Below the pieces are notes generated by a model. It was not told the DNA's origin. It did no database searches and saw nothing but the letters and a program-made list of their open reading frames with translations. A program made the position numbers and the translations under genes. From contig JAFOIS010000144.1 in assembly GCA_017420605.1 (NCBI GenBank), positions 1-11,667 on the forward strand: a DNA stretch of 11,667 bases, given 5' to 3'. This DNA comes from Lachnospiraceae bacterium (GTDB lineage Bacteria; Bacillota; Clostridia; Lachnospirales; Lachnospiraceae). This document shows positions 6,216 to 11,667 of this stretch, piece after piece. Position 1 is the first letter of the stretch, and each line of letters opens with the position of its first letter.

Positions 6216-6758
6216 TTACTTTTTCTTGACTTCCAGGAAGCTGATCTCGACCGGCGTCTCTCTTCCGAAGAGTTCCACCTTGATGGTCACGGTCTGCTTC
6301 TGCGGATTGACTGCGGAAACGACGCCGTCCGTGCCTTCCCAGGCGCCGGCGATAACGACGATCATATCGCCCGGCTCGTATTCCACCATGATCTTCGGCT
6401 TCGGACGAACGGCTTCCGCGCCCTGTTCGCCGATCCCGAGCGGGATCATTTCCTCTTCGGAAAGCGGCACAGGCTTGGATCCCGGTCCGACAAAACCGGT
6501 CACGCCGCGGGTGTTGCGGACGACGTACCAGGTATCGTCGTTCATGATCATGTTGATCAGAACGTAACCCGGAAACATCTTTTTCATCGTCTGTTTCTGT
6601 ACGCCGTTCTTGACCTCGACGACTTCCTGCATCGGGACCCGGACCTCGAGGATCTGCTCTTCCAGATGCCGGTTCTCAATGGCCTTGTCGATATTCGTCT
6701 TGACCTTTTTCTCATACCCGGAGTAGGTATGAACCACGTACCATTTCGCTTCGTCCAT
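6216..6758 (-). CDS. nusG: Transcription termination/antitermination factor NusG
   Basis: A 180-residue general elongation factor that binds the RNA polymerase clamp and, in enterics, links it to Rho or ribosomal S10. Seen: an NGN domain (about 5-115) opening AKWYVVHTYSGYEKKV, with the FPGYVLINM strand and the TRGVTGFVG segment. The C-terminal KOW domain (about 126-180) has EPGDMIVVIAGAWEGTDG and ends in ISFLEVKKK. The length is typical, with no domain II insertion. Start: ATG at 6758 after a modest GGAAGGGG ribosome site. It is 14 bp from secE and 46 bp from rplK, in the standard secE-nusG-rplK order. Certain. Confidence 0.98.
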   Translation of the reverse strand: MDEAKWYVVHTYSGYEKKVKTNIDKAIENRHLEEQILEVRVPMQEVVEVKNGVQKQTMKKMFPGYVLINMIMNDDTWYVVRNTRGVTGFVGPGSKPVPLSEEEMIPLGIGEQGAEAVRPKPKIMVEYEPGDMIVVIAGAWEGTDGVVSAVNPQKQTVTIKVELFGRETPVEISFLEVKKK

Positions 6759-6772
6759 ACTGCCCCTTCCGC

Positions 6773-6991
6773 TTACCCGATGAGGAGCTTGAAGATCTGG
6801 AGCGCGGCGCTGTCCACGACGGAAATGATGATCCCGAGGACAACGGAGATCACGACGACGAGGCCCGTCTTGCGGACGACTTCATCGCGGCCCGGCCAGT
6901 TGATCTTCCGGAACTCCGCACGGACTCCCGAAAAGAACGCGGCGATGCGCGATTCCTTCTTTTCGGCCTTCTTAGCTTCTTTTTCTGCCAT
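6773..6991 (-). CDS. secE: Preprotein translocase subunit SecE
   Basis: A 72-residue single-span subunit of the SecYEG channel that clamps the two halves of SecY. Seen: a Lys/Glu-rich cytoplasmic N-terminus (1-15), the amphipathic helix with FRKINWPGRDEV (27-38; the family signature is around the WP), and one membrane segment at about 43-70 (TGLVVVISVVLGIIISVVDS...). This is the short one-span form usual in Bacillota, not the three-span enteric form. Start: ATG at 6991 after GAGGTG. It is 10 bp after rpmG and 14 bp before nusG, clearly co-transcribed. Confidence 0.96.
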   Translation of the reverse strand: MAEKEAKKAEKKESRIAAFFSGVRAEFRKINWPGRDEVVRKTGLVVVISVVLGIIISVVDSAALQIFKLLIG

Positions 6992-7001
6992 AACGCACCT
7001 C

Positions 7002-7151
7002 TTACTTCGTCTCTTTATGAGTCGTGTGCTTCTTGCAGAAACGGCAGTACTTGCTGATCTCCATCCTCTCCGGATGTTCCTTCTTGTTCTTTGTTGTGTT
7101 GTAGTTGCGCTGCTTGCACTCAGTACATTCCAACGTTATCCTTGTACGCAC
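7002..7151 (-). CDS. rpmG: 50S ribosomal protein L33 (zinc-binding form)
   Basis: A 49-residue large-subunit protein near the E site. Seen: [17 protein letters not shown] at the start, then [15 protein letters not shown], then [15 protein letters not shown]. Two CxxC pairs (C9/C12 and C36/C39) would hold one zinc, so this is the C+ form rather than the Cys-free paralog made under zinc limitation. The start is GTG at 7151, following GGAGG by eight bases; no ATG fits. It is first gene of the rpmG-secE-nusG-rplK-rplA unit, with a structured leader of about 136 nt. The C+ and C- forms are often zinc-regulated, but no Zur site was recognised here. Confidence 0.95.
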   Translation of the reverse strand: MRTRITLECTECKQRNYNTTKNKKEHPERMEISKYCRFCKKHTTHKETK

Positions 7152-7287
7152 GGCTATTCACCTCCAATGATAAGTCTGACGCCGCCCGTCCTGTGCAGGG
7201 GACAGGCTGACGCGCGGTCTTACGCCTTCCTTTTTCCGGTTTCCGGGCCAAAAGAAGTGCAAAAAAAAAGACCGCGTTTCAAGTCAC
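7152..7287 (-). promoter_or_regulatory. Structured 5' leader of the rpmG operon
   Basis: About 136 nt from the predicted start to the GTG. In the sense direction CGCGGUCUU (7276-7268) can pair with AAGACCGCG (7221-7213), a perfect 9-bp match 46 bases apart that encloses a CCGG-AAA-CCGG mini-hairpin. A further CCUGU...ACAGG stem lies closer to the ribosome site. Nine U residues (7261-7269) partly fall in the 9-bp helix. No known leader family was recognised. Confidence 0.5.
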
Positions 7288-7310
7288 GGTGAAAATATAG
7301 CACAGCGGTC
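7261..7310 (-). terminator. Terminator-like hairpin overlapping the rpmG promoter
   Basis: In the sense direction GACCGC (7310-7305) pairs with GCGGTC (7275-7270), followed directly by nine T residues (7269-7261). The 29-base loop holds a weaker UUUCA/UGAAA stem. The left arm lies between the -35 and -10 of the rpmG promoter, so only RNA reading in from the upstream acpS unit can form this stem. The T-tract is convincing; the long loop makes termination strength uncertain. Confidence 0.55.
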
Positions 7311-7323
7311 AAGTGCGCGTCAA
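7294..7323 (-). promoter_or_regulatory. Promoter of rpmG-secE-nusG-rplK-rplA
   Basis: Minus-strand TTGACG (7318-7323) and TATATT (7294-7299) are 18 bases apart, with TGC just before the -10 as an extended element. The design is the same as that of the rplJ promoter (18-base spacer plus TGC), which suggests common growth-rate control of both ribosomal units. The -35 box lies about 20 bp past the stop of the four-cysteine gene. Confidence 0.75.
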
Positions 7324-7340
7324 GCGGTTTCTTACGCATA

Positions 7341-7598
7341 TCAGCGCTTTTTCGGCTTTTTTTCATTTTTCGCGGACGGCAGGGCGCTTCTTCCGTTCTG
7401 CGCGTACGGAAGAACGGAAAGATCCGGGGTCTTCGGCTTTTCGATCCGAAGGCCGGTCACCTTTTTCCGCGGCGCTTCTTCCTCCTTCCGGCATTCGTCG
7501 AAATAGCATTCCCCGTTTTTGTCCGCGTACATGCATTCCTGCTTCTTCCGGAAGCAGAAGGAAAGCCCGTCGTCTTCTTTTACAAATGCTCTGCTCAT
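7341..7598 (-). CDS. Small four-cysteine protein of unknown function
   Basis: An 85-residue protein I do not recognise. Seen: the opening MSRAFVKEDDG, then four Cys at 15, 22, 31 and 36 (spacing C-x6-C-x8-C-x4-C) in a charged stretch CFRKKQECMYADKNGECYFDEC that could form a small metal site or redox pair (broken here as one run of 22 residues for positions 15-36: key residues C15, C22, C31, C36). The rest is Lys/Glu/Pro-rich and likely disordered, ending EKKPKKR. It has no signal peptide or membrane segment. A clear ribosome site (AGGAGAT, eight bases before ATG at 7598) supports that it is real. It lies 48 bp after acpS on the same strand and is the last gene before the rpmG promoter, so probably in the S-component/acpS transcript. 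The function is open. Confidence 0.7.
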   Translation of the reverse strand: MSRAFVKEDDGLSFCFRKKQECMYADKNGECYFDECRKEEEAPRKKVTGLRIEKPKTPDLSVLPYAQNGRSALPSAKNEKKPKKR

Positions 7599-7646
7599 TG
7601 CCGTTATCTCCTGCCGTTTGGCCCGGGAACGCGGTGTCCCGCTCCC

Positions 7647-8039
7647 CTACGCGTCTTTCCCTTCCGCGATCACGAATGCCGTCGCCAGGTCCGCTTCCGT
7701 CGTTACCGAAAGATGCAGCTTAGCAGCGCCGGCCTTCCGGAGGATCTCTCCCAGCGGTCCTTCTTCATATATATAAGGAAAGCCGTTTTCCCCGTGCCGG
7801 GTCTCGACGATCCTGAGATCGAAATTCTTTTCCGGCAGAAGATGCGCGACCGCCTTGAAGACCGCTTCCTTCGCCGCGAACCGCGCGGCGAAATACGCGG
7901 CGCGGCGCAGCCCTTCCGGCGCGGCGGCGCGCTCGTTCTCCGTAAACACGCGCATCTCAAACGGAGAAGGCTCCCCTTTTCCAAGAGCCTTCTCCATACG
8001 CTTTATATCCACTGTGTCGATGCCGATTCCGAGTATCAT
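7647..8039 (-). CDS. acpS: Holo-[acyl-carrier-protein] synthase
   Basis: A 130-residue enzyme that transfers 4'-phosphopantetheine from coenzyme A to a Ser of apo-ACP, activating fatty-acid synthesis; it works as a cytoplasmic trimer. Seen: the N-terminal ILGIGIDTVDIKR with metal ligand D8, and FAARFAAKEAVFKA (50-63) with the second ligand E58 and the Lys after it. The region near the C-terminus, KLHLSVTTEADLATAFVIAE, is the usual final strand. The length is normal. Start: ATG at 8039, with only a weak ribosome site (ACGGAA). It begins 12 bp after the TAA that closes the open tail of the ECF gene, so translational coupling is likely if that tail is translated. A strong AGGAGG about 40 bp upstream is too far to serve it. 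Confidence 0.95.
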   Translation of the reverse strand: MILGIGIDTVDIKRMEKALGKGEPSPFEMRVFTENERAAAPEGLRRAAYFAARFAAKEAVFKAVAHLLPEKNFDLRIVETRHGENGFPYIYEEGPLGEILRKAGAAKLHLSVTTEADLATAFVIAEGKDA

Positions 8040-8051
8040 TTCCGTACTGTT

Positions 8052-8141
8052 TTATTTCGCCGTCTTCAGCGCCGGCTCCTCCTGCCCGCCTTCCACGGCC
8101 GGAAGAAGCCCCTGCTTGCGAAGCGCCGGATAAAGAGCCAT
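8052..8141 (-). pseudogene. In-frame C-terminal tail of the ECF S component beyond TAG
   Basis: Directly after the TAG at 8142-8144 the same frame continues for 29 codons to a TAA at 8052. It begins MALYPALRKQGLL and ends in a hydrophilic QEEPALKTAK. The first part completes the last membrane helix and gives a basic cytoplasmic end, as S components usually have. TAA then sits only 12 bp before acpS. The tail therefore looks like original coding sequence, cut off by a single-base change from a Tyr codon, or reached by read-through or suppression. Independent translation from the ATG right after TAG is possible but lacks a ribosome site. Confidence 0.65.
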
Positions 8142-8672
8142 CTATACGATCACCGAAAGGATCGTGCTCGTTACCGCGTTGATCCCGGTCGACAGGATGT
8201 TCCAGCGAAGCGCCACTTCCGCCGCCGGTTTTCCGATGATCAGGATCTTATAGTAATAGCCGATCAGCGGATCGAAAATAAGGTTGAACAGAAGCCCGGC
8301 CGCCGCCGCGATGATGGTGAAGCGCAGGATGTGCTTCCTGTCCGCGGAGTGGTGGATCTTCCCGATCCTGTGCGCCACAAGGCCCGTCACAAGGCCGATG
8401 CACAGCTTCAGGATAAACGTCTTCGGCGCGTAGACCACATAGACCGGATCGAGCAGGTCGCCGATCGTCATGCCGATCGATCCCGCAAGGCCGCCCAAAG
8501 GACCGCCGATCACGAGCGCCGCGATCACGACGATCGCATTGCCGAAATGGATCGACGTCGCGTCGCCGCCCGGCAGCGGGATCTTGATCTGCAGGAACGT
8601 GAACACAACATAGGACAGCGCCGCAAAAAGCGCGACCAGTGCGATCTTATAGGCTTTTTCATTTTTCATCAT
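8142..8672 (-). CDS. ECF transporter S component, truncated at an in-frame TAG
   Basis: A 176-residue integral membrane vitamin-binding subunit that works with a shared EcfT and two EcfA ATPases encoded elsewhere. Seen: hydrophobic segments at about 8-28, 43-62, 63-80, 85-102, 116-136 and 158-176. The loop motif PGGDATSIHFGN (34-45), followed by IGGPLGGLAGSIGMTIGDLLDP (a run of Gly-rich helix, positions 56-76), is typical of the RibU/HmpT-like S-component group. The vitamin cannot be told. Start: two ATGs in tandem (8672, 8669) follow AAGGAGG; both are plausible. The TAG falls inside the last helix, and the open frame continues 29 more codons, so the intact protein would be 206 residues. Loss of the final helix half could destroy EcfT coupling. 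It precedes acpS in a tight unit. Confidence 0.85.
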   Translation of the reverse strand: MMKNEKAYKIALVALFAALSYVVFTFLQIKIPLPGGDATSIHFGNAIVVIAALVIGGPLGGLAGSIGMTIGDLLDPVYVVYAPKTFILKLCIGLVTGLVAHRIGKIHHSADRKHILRFTIIAAAAGLLFNLIFDPLIGYYYKILIIGKPAAEVALRWNILSTGINAVTSTILSVIV

Positions 8673-8716
8673 CGGGTACCTCCTTCCGGGGCCTCTGCCC
8701 CCCGTCTCCTTCGATA
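8673..8716 (-). promoter_or_regulatory. Leader stem around the ECF gene ribosome site
   Basis: In the sense direction CGGGTA (about 8720-8715) can pair with TACCCG (about 8680-8675), which sits between AAGGAGG and the first ATG. Inside it GGGGC-AGAG-GCCCC forms a 5-bp tetraloop hairpin. Formation of the outer helix would crowd the start codon, so it could limit translation. It matches no riboswitch class that I know. Confidence 0.4.
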
Positions 8717-8721
8717 CCCGG

Positions 8722-8776
8722 TAGTATATGCTTATTCTGATACTATGAAAATACCCAATTTATTATATTTTTATAT
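8722..8776 (-). promoter_or_regulatory. Possible promoter with inverted repeat and A/T tract, ECF-acpS unit
   Basis: Minus-strand TTTTCA (8746-8751) and TATACT (8723-8728) are 17 bases apart. An A/T-only tract (about 8757-8776), striking in this GC-rich DNA, sits just upstream of the -35 like an UP element. TAGTAT (8740-8745, sense) and ATACTA (8722-8727, sense) form an inverted repeat with a 12-base spacer covering the -10, which could be an operator. A perfect TATAAT within the A/T tract lacks a well-spaced -35. Confidence 0.45.
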
Positions 8777-8797
8777 GACCAGTTTGTGTCATGGCAT

Positions 8798-8810
8798 GGC
8801 CGTCCCGGCC
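8798..8810. repeat. Short GC hairpin after the glycosyltransferase gene
   Basis: GGCCG (8798-8802) and CGGCC (8806-8810) with a three-base loop lie 45 bp past the glycosyltransferase stop. There is no T-tract on either side, so it is at best a weak or Rho-assisted transcript end. This is the only stem I found between that gene and the ECF promoter. Confidence 0.3.
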
Positions 8811-8854
8811 AACGGACCCTTTCTATGCGGCAAAACGGGTATCCGGTAGTCTTT

Positions 8855-9832
8855 TCAGCGCGGCGATACCAGCGTTCCGAGAAAACCCATCAGGCACGCG
8901 GGTGTGTTTCTCAGGATCTCCAGCGCGATCTGCCGGTCAGATCCGCCATATCCCGCTTCATCCGGATGCGGCGGCAGCGGCATCCGCAGGCCCGCCCAAA
9001 GACCTTTGAGATATTCCTTTCCGAAGCCTTTCGCCGTAAAGTACAGGATCTTGGTCAGGAACCCTGCCGCAAGCAGCGGTGAAAAGAGGATCCGGCAGGT
9101 GAGTGGCATGTTCTTCCGCAAAAGATAGACGTTGTTGCGGGAGGAATGCCGCACTTTGAACGTATTGACCCGCGAGCCGGACGTTCCGCTTCCCGCGTGC
9201 AGGACGTTTGCGGACGGAACGAAATAATTCCGCCACCCCGCGCGTTTTGCCCGCCAGCCGAGATCCACGTCTTCGAGATACGCGAAATAAGCCGGATCCA
9301 GTCCGCCCATTTTCCTCATCACGTCCGCGCGGTAGATCGCCGCGCCGGCGCAGGCGCTGAAGACCGTTTCTTCCCTGTTGTATTTTCCCGCCGGGCCGAG
9401 CGTTCCGCGCTCATAGGCCCAGCCAAGCGCGCAGTAGAGGTCGCCCGCATCGTCGAGGATCTTCGGATCATCCATTCTCCGAAGGCGCGCCTGCGCGGAA
9501 AACGCATCGGGATGGCGCTCCATCGCGGACACCAGCTCGCGGACGAAATGCTTCCCGACGACCGTATCGTTATTGAGAAGGATCACATATTCCGCGTCCT
9601 CCGCCTTCGCAAGACCGGCGTTTACCGCCCCGGTAAAACCGGTATTCTCCGGCATGCGCAGGACCTTTACCCCGGGAAACGCTTCCGCGGTCTTATCGCT
9701 TCCGTCCGCGGAAGCATTGTCGACGACCCATACGTCCACGCCGTCCCCGCACTGCGGCATCAGGGACGAAAGGCAGGGACCGATGAAGGCCGCGCCGTTA
9801 TAATTGGGGACGATGACGGTGATCCTGCTCAT
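8855..9832 (-). CDS. Family 2 glycosyltransferase, rhamnosyltransferase-like
   Basis: A 325-residue GT-A fold enzyme that would transfer a nucleotide-activated sugar to a cell-wall, capsule or lipid-linked glycan on the cytoplasmic face. Seen: ITVIVPNYNG (4-13) opening the nucleotide-binding half, VVDNASADGS (36-45), NTGFTGAVNAGL (63-74), and the metal-binding LLNNDT (85-90, D89). The acceptor side has YLEDVDLGWRAKRAGW (185-200) with the catalytic-region ED, followed by H212. The C-terminal 240-270 is hydrophobic and basic, probably a membrane-contact region rather than a clear span. Start: ATG at 9832 gives MSRITVIVPN and follows GGAAGG by ten bases; an in-frame ATG at 9862 is possible but less fitting. 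It lies 39 bp after the GH13 gene on the same strand, likely co-transcribed. Donor and acceptor are unknown. Confidence 0.92.
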   Translation of the reverse strand: MSRITVIVPNYNGAAFIGPCLSSLMPQCGDGVDVWVVDNASADGSDKTAEAFPGVKVLRMPENTGFTGAVNAGLAKAEDAEYVILLNNDTVVGKHFVRELVSAMERHPDAFSAQARLRRMDDPKILDDAGDLYCALGWAYERGTLGPAGKYNREETVFSACAGAAIYRADVMRKMGGLDPAYFAYLEDVDLGWRAKRAGWRNYFVPSANVLHAGSGTSGSRVNTFKVRHSSRNNVYLLRKNMPLTCRILFSPLLAAGFLTKILYFTAKGFGKEYLKGLWAGLRMPLPPHPDEAGYGGSDRQIALEILRNTPACLMGFLGTLVSPR

Positions 9833-9871
9833 GAATGCTTTTCCTTCCGCGCCTTCCGGCATCCTTTGTCA

Positions 9872-11667
9872 TTACAGTTTTTTCCAGATCCTTGCCTCAT
9901 ACGGGCAGAGCGCCGCAAGATCGAGCTTTCCGGCTTCTTCCTCCGCGATCCGGCGGCCGTTCGCGAAGACAAGCTCATACCCTTTTCCCGTAAAGGCCGC
10001 CCGCTTCGGCTTCCGGTCGAGGCTGCACTCGATCACGAATTCCTCGGCCGCGTTCTTCCTGCAGTATACAAACCGCCCCTTCCGCCGGTCCATGACCTTG
10101 AAATCCCCGTAGATCAGCGCTTTGTGCGCGCGGCGGAGCGCGATGAGCTGCCGGTACATCTCCGTGATGCGCCCGTCGGCCGACTGTACAAGGTGCGGCG
10201 GCGTCTCTTCCGGGAAATCATGCCACGGCAGAAGGATGCGCGCGTGCTCTCTCGTGCCGGTACGGATCATGGCCATAGCCTCGTCCGGCGTCTTGCCGCG
10301 TTCTTCGGTAAGCTCCCGATAGAAACCCTTCGCCTCGACGTCGGTGATCTCGTCCATCGAACGGAAATCGTAGTTCACGAGTCCCATTTCATCGCCCTGG
10401 AAAACGAAGGGCGTGCCGCGCAGCGTCATCTGCATGACCGCAAGCAGCGACTCGACGGCGGGCCTGTACGCCGGATCCCGATCCACCTTGCTCACCATCC
10501 GCGGGTTGTCGTGATTATTGTAAAAGAGCGACATCCAGCAGTTCGAGCCGTAGTTTTCCATCCAGTCGGTAATATATTCCCGGTAATAATTGAGGTCGTA
10601 CCGGTAATCGTCATAACGGACGTGTCCGGGCGTCTCCAGCTGGTCGAATGAAAAGATCATGTCCAGTTCGCCCCGCTCTTCGCCGGTGAGGAGCTTTGCC
10701 AGTTCCATGCCGACCCCCGGCGTCTCGCCGACAGAAAACGCGCCGTGTTTCGCAAACGAGCGCTCATGCAGCTCGTGCAGGTATTCGTTGAGGTGCGGGC
10801 CGTAGAAATAATGCTCGACGCCGTTGAAATTCATGAGCGCGCCGATCGCGGGATCGCCGTCCGGCAGGCCTTCTTCTTTCGAAATATAGTTGATGACGTC
10901 CATCCGGAAGCCGTCGACGCCCTTTTCGAACCACCAGTTCACCATATCGGCAACGTCGGCGCGCACGTCCGGATTGTCCCAGTTGAGGTCCATCTGCTTC
11001 TTTGAAAACAGATGCAGCGCGTAAACGTCCTGCTCCGGATAATAGTTCCAGGCGGAGCCGGCAAAGAACGAATTCCAGTTGTTGGGCGGCGTTTTTCCTC
11101 CGTTTCCGGGGCGGAAGAAATAATAATCGCGGTATTTCGATCCCGGATCGGCCAGCGCCTTCCGGAACCATTCATGCTCGTCCGACGTATGATTCACGAC
11201 AAGGTCCATGATGAGGCGCATCCCCCGCGCATGGACACCCGCAAGCAGCTCGTCGAACTCCTCCATCGTGCCGAAGTCGGGATTGATCGCGTGATAATCG
11301 CGGATGTCGTATCCGTTGTCGTCCATCGGGGAGTCATAGATGGGCGAGAGCCAGAGCGCGTCGACGCCGAGGTCCTTTAAATAATCCAGTCTGGAAATGA
11401 TCCCCTGAAGATCGCCGATCCCATCGCCGTTGCCGTCGCAGAAGCTGCGGGGATAAATCTGATAAAAGACCGCTTCCTTCCACCAGGCCGGCTGATATGT
11501 GCCGCTTCCTTTGCCCGGCACTTCCTTTTCGGAGTTGACGAGGTGCAGGAACGTCGGAAGGAAATCCTTCGACAGCTTTCCGCCCATAAGCTTCGGAATG
11601 ATCGAAAGCGGCAGATTCGCGACGATGGGGTTCGTAACGACGGACCGGCTGATGCCCGTCTGCAGAA
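9872..11667 (-). CDS. GH13 alpha-glucosidase / oligo-1,6-glucosidase-like, start outside window
   Basis: A retaining exo-glucosidase acting on short alpha-glucans such as isomaltose or isomaltotriose, probably cytoplasmic (no signal peptide seen). Numbering from ATG 11587: the catalytic barrel opens at WWKEAVFYQIYPRSF (35-49) and has a calcium loop DGNGDGIGD (51-59) and region I DLVVNH (128-133). The nucleophile is D230 in GFRMDVIN, the acid/base E288 in GETPG, and the stabiliser D360 in NNHDNPR. Val after D230 is the residue linked to alpha-1,6 preference; Thr there favours alpha-1,4. The C-terminal beta domain ends at KKL. Homologs begin a few residues before WWKEAV, but no start exists there. 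ATG 11587 has no ribosome site, and the frame stays open to the window edge, so about 60 extra N-terminal residues precede the barrel. Hence the partial call. Confidence 0.9.
   Translation of the reverse strand, partial: LQTGISRSVVTNPIVANLPLSIIPKLMGGKLSKDFLPTFLHLVNSEKEVPGKGSGTYQPAWWKEAVFYQIYPRSFCDGNGDGIGDLQGIISRLDYLKDLGVDALWLSPIYDSPMDDNGYDIRDYHAINPDFGTMEEFDELLAGVHARGMRLIMDLVVNHTSDEHEWFRKALADPGSKYRDYYFFRPGNGGKTPPNNWNSFFAGSAWNYYPEQDVYALHLFSKKQMDLNWDNPDVRADVADMVNWWFEKGVDGFRMDVINYISKEEGLPDGDPAIGALMNFNGVEHYFYGPHLNEYLHELHERSFAKHGAFSVGETPGVGMELAKLLTGEERGELDMIFSFDQLETPGHVRYDDYRYDLNYYREYITDWMENYGSNCWMSLFYNNHDNPRMVSKVDRDPAYRPAVESLLAVMQMTLRGTPFVFQGDEMGLVNYDFRSMDEITDVEAKGFYRELTEERGKTPDEAMAMIRTGTREHARILLPWHDFPEETPPHLVQSADGRITEMYRQLIALRRAHKALIYGDFKVMDRRKGRFVYCRKNAAEEFVIECSLDRKPKRAAFTGKGYELVFANGRRIAEEEAGKLDLAALCPYEARIWKKL

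Noticed and set aside
8673..8720. A tetrahydrofolate or preQ1 riboswitch ahead of the ECF gene
   Set aside because: The leader has stems, but I could not match the conserved core of either class; the segment is also shorter than a tetrahydrofolate aptamer.
9146..10651. A long open frame on the plus strand (about 500 codons) across the glycosyltransferase and GH13 genes
   Set aside because: It lies wholly opposite two genes with clear family motifs, is Arg/His/Pro-rich with no recognisable domain, and spans the gene junction. It is a by-product of GC-rich codon use on the other strand.

Overview
The window looks like a chromosomal segment of a fairly GC-rich Bacillota (Clostridia-like, perhaps gut-associated) bacterium. 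This rests on sigma-A promoters, strong AGGAGG ribosome sites, a CIRCE heat-shock operator, a Gram-positive L10 leader, a zinc-binding L33, the block rpmG-secE-nusG-rplK-rplA-rplJ-rplL, and an ECF transporter S component. Every supported gene is on the minus strand, so the biological order runs from high to low coordinates. No tRNA, rRNA, CRISPR array, insertion sequence or phage gene was seen. The assignment below phylum is inference.

Layout in the direction of transcription: (1) 11667-8855, a GH13 alpha-glucosidase whose frame stays open past the window edge, followed closely by a family 2 glycosyltransferase. (2) 8751-7341, a possible promoter and structured leader, an ECF S component with an in-frame TAG in its last helix, acpS, and a small four-cysteine protein of unknown function. 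(3) 7323-4980, a promoter interlocked with a terminator-like hairpin, then rpmG, secE, nusG, rplK and rplA. (4) 4904-3654, a second strong promoter, an L10 autoregulatory leader with an attenuator, then rplJ and rplL ending at an intrinsic terminator. (5) 3613-2913, a consensus promoter overlapped by CIRCE, driving a small heat-shock protein that ends at its own terminator. (6) 2846-1826, an NADH pyrophosphatase (NudC-type). (7) 1758-660, a divergent NagB-like sugar-phosphate isomerase with its own promoter and a hairpin terminator. (8) 578-1, the N-terminal part of an SGNH (GDSL-like) hydrolase.

The core is the transcription/translation cluster: NusG (elongation), SecE (protein export) and L33, L11, L1, L10, L7/L12 (50S subunit, mainly the stalk). 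It is split into two transcription units, with L10 probably controlling the second. The usual next genes, rpoB and rpoC, are absent: rplL is closed by a terminator and followed by a heat-shock gene. The flanking genes are metabolic and show no clear shared pathway.

Most interesting points: the amber codon inside the ECF S component, with 29 clean codons after it; alternative RNA pairings around the rpmG promoter; the open upstream frame of the GH13 gene, suggesting a fused protein; the loss of a catalytic Asp in the NagB-like protein; and the CIRCE-controlled single Hsp20.
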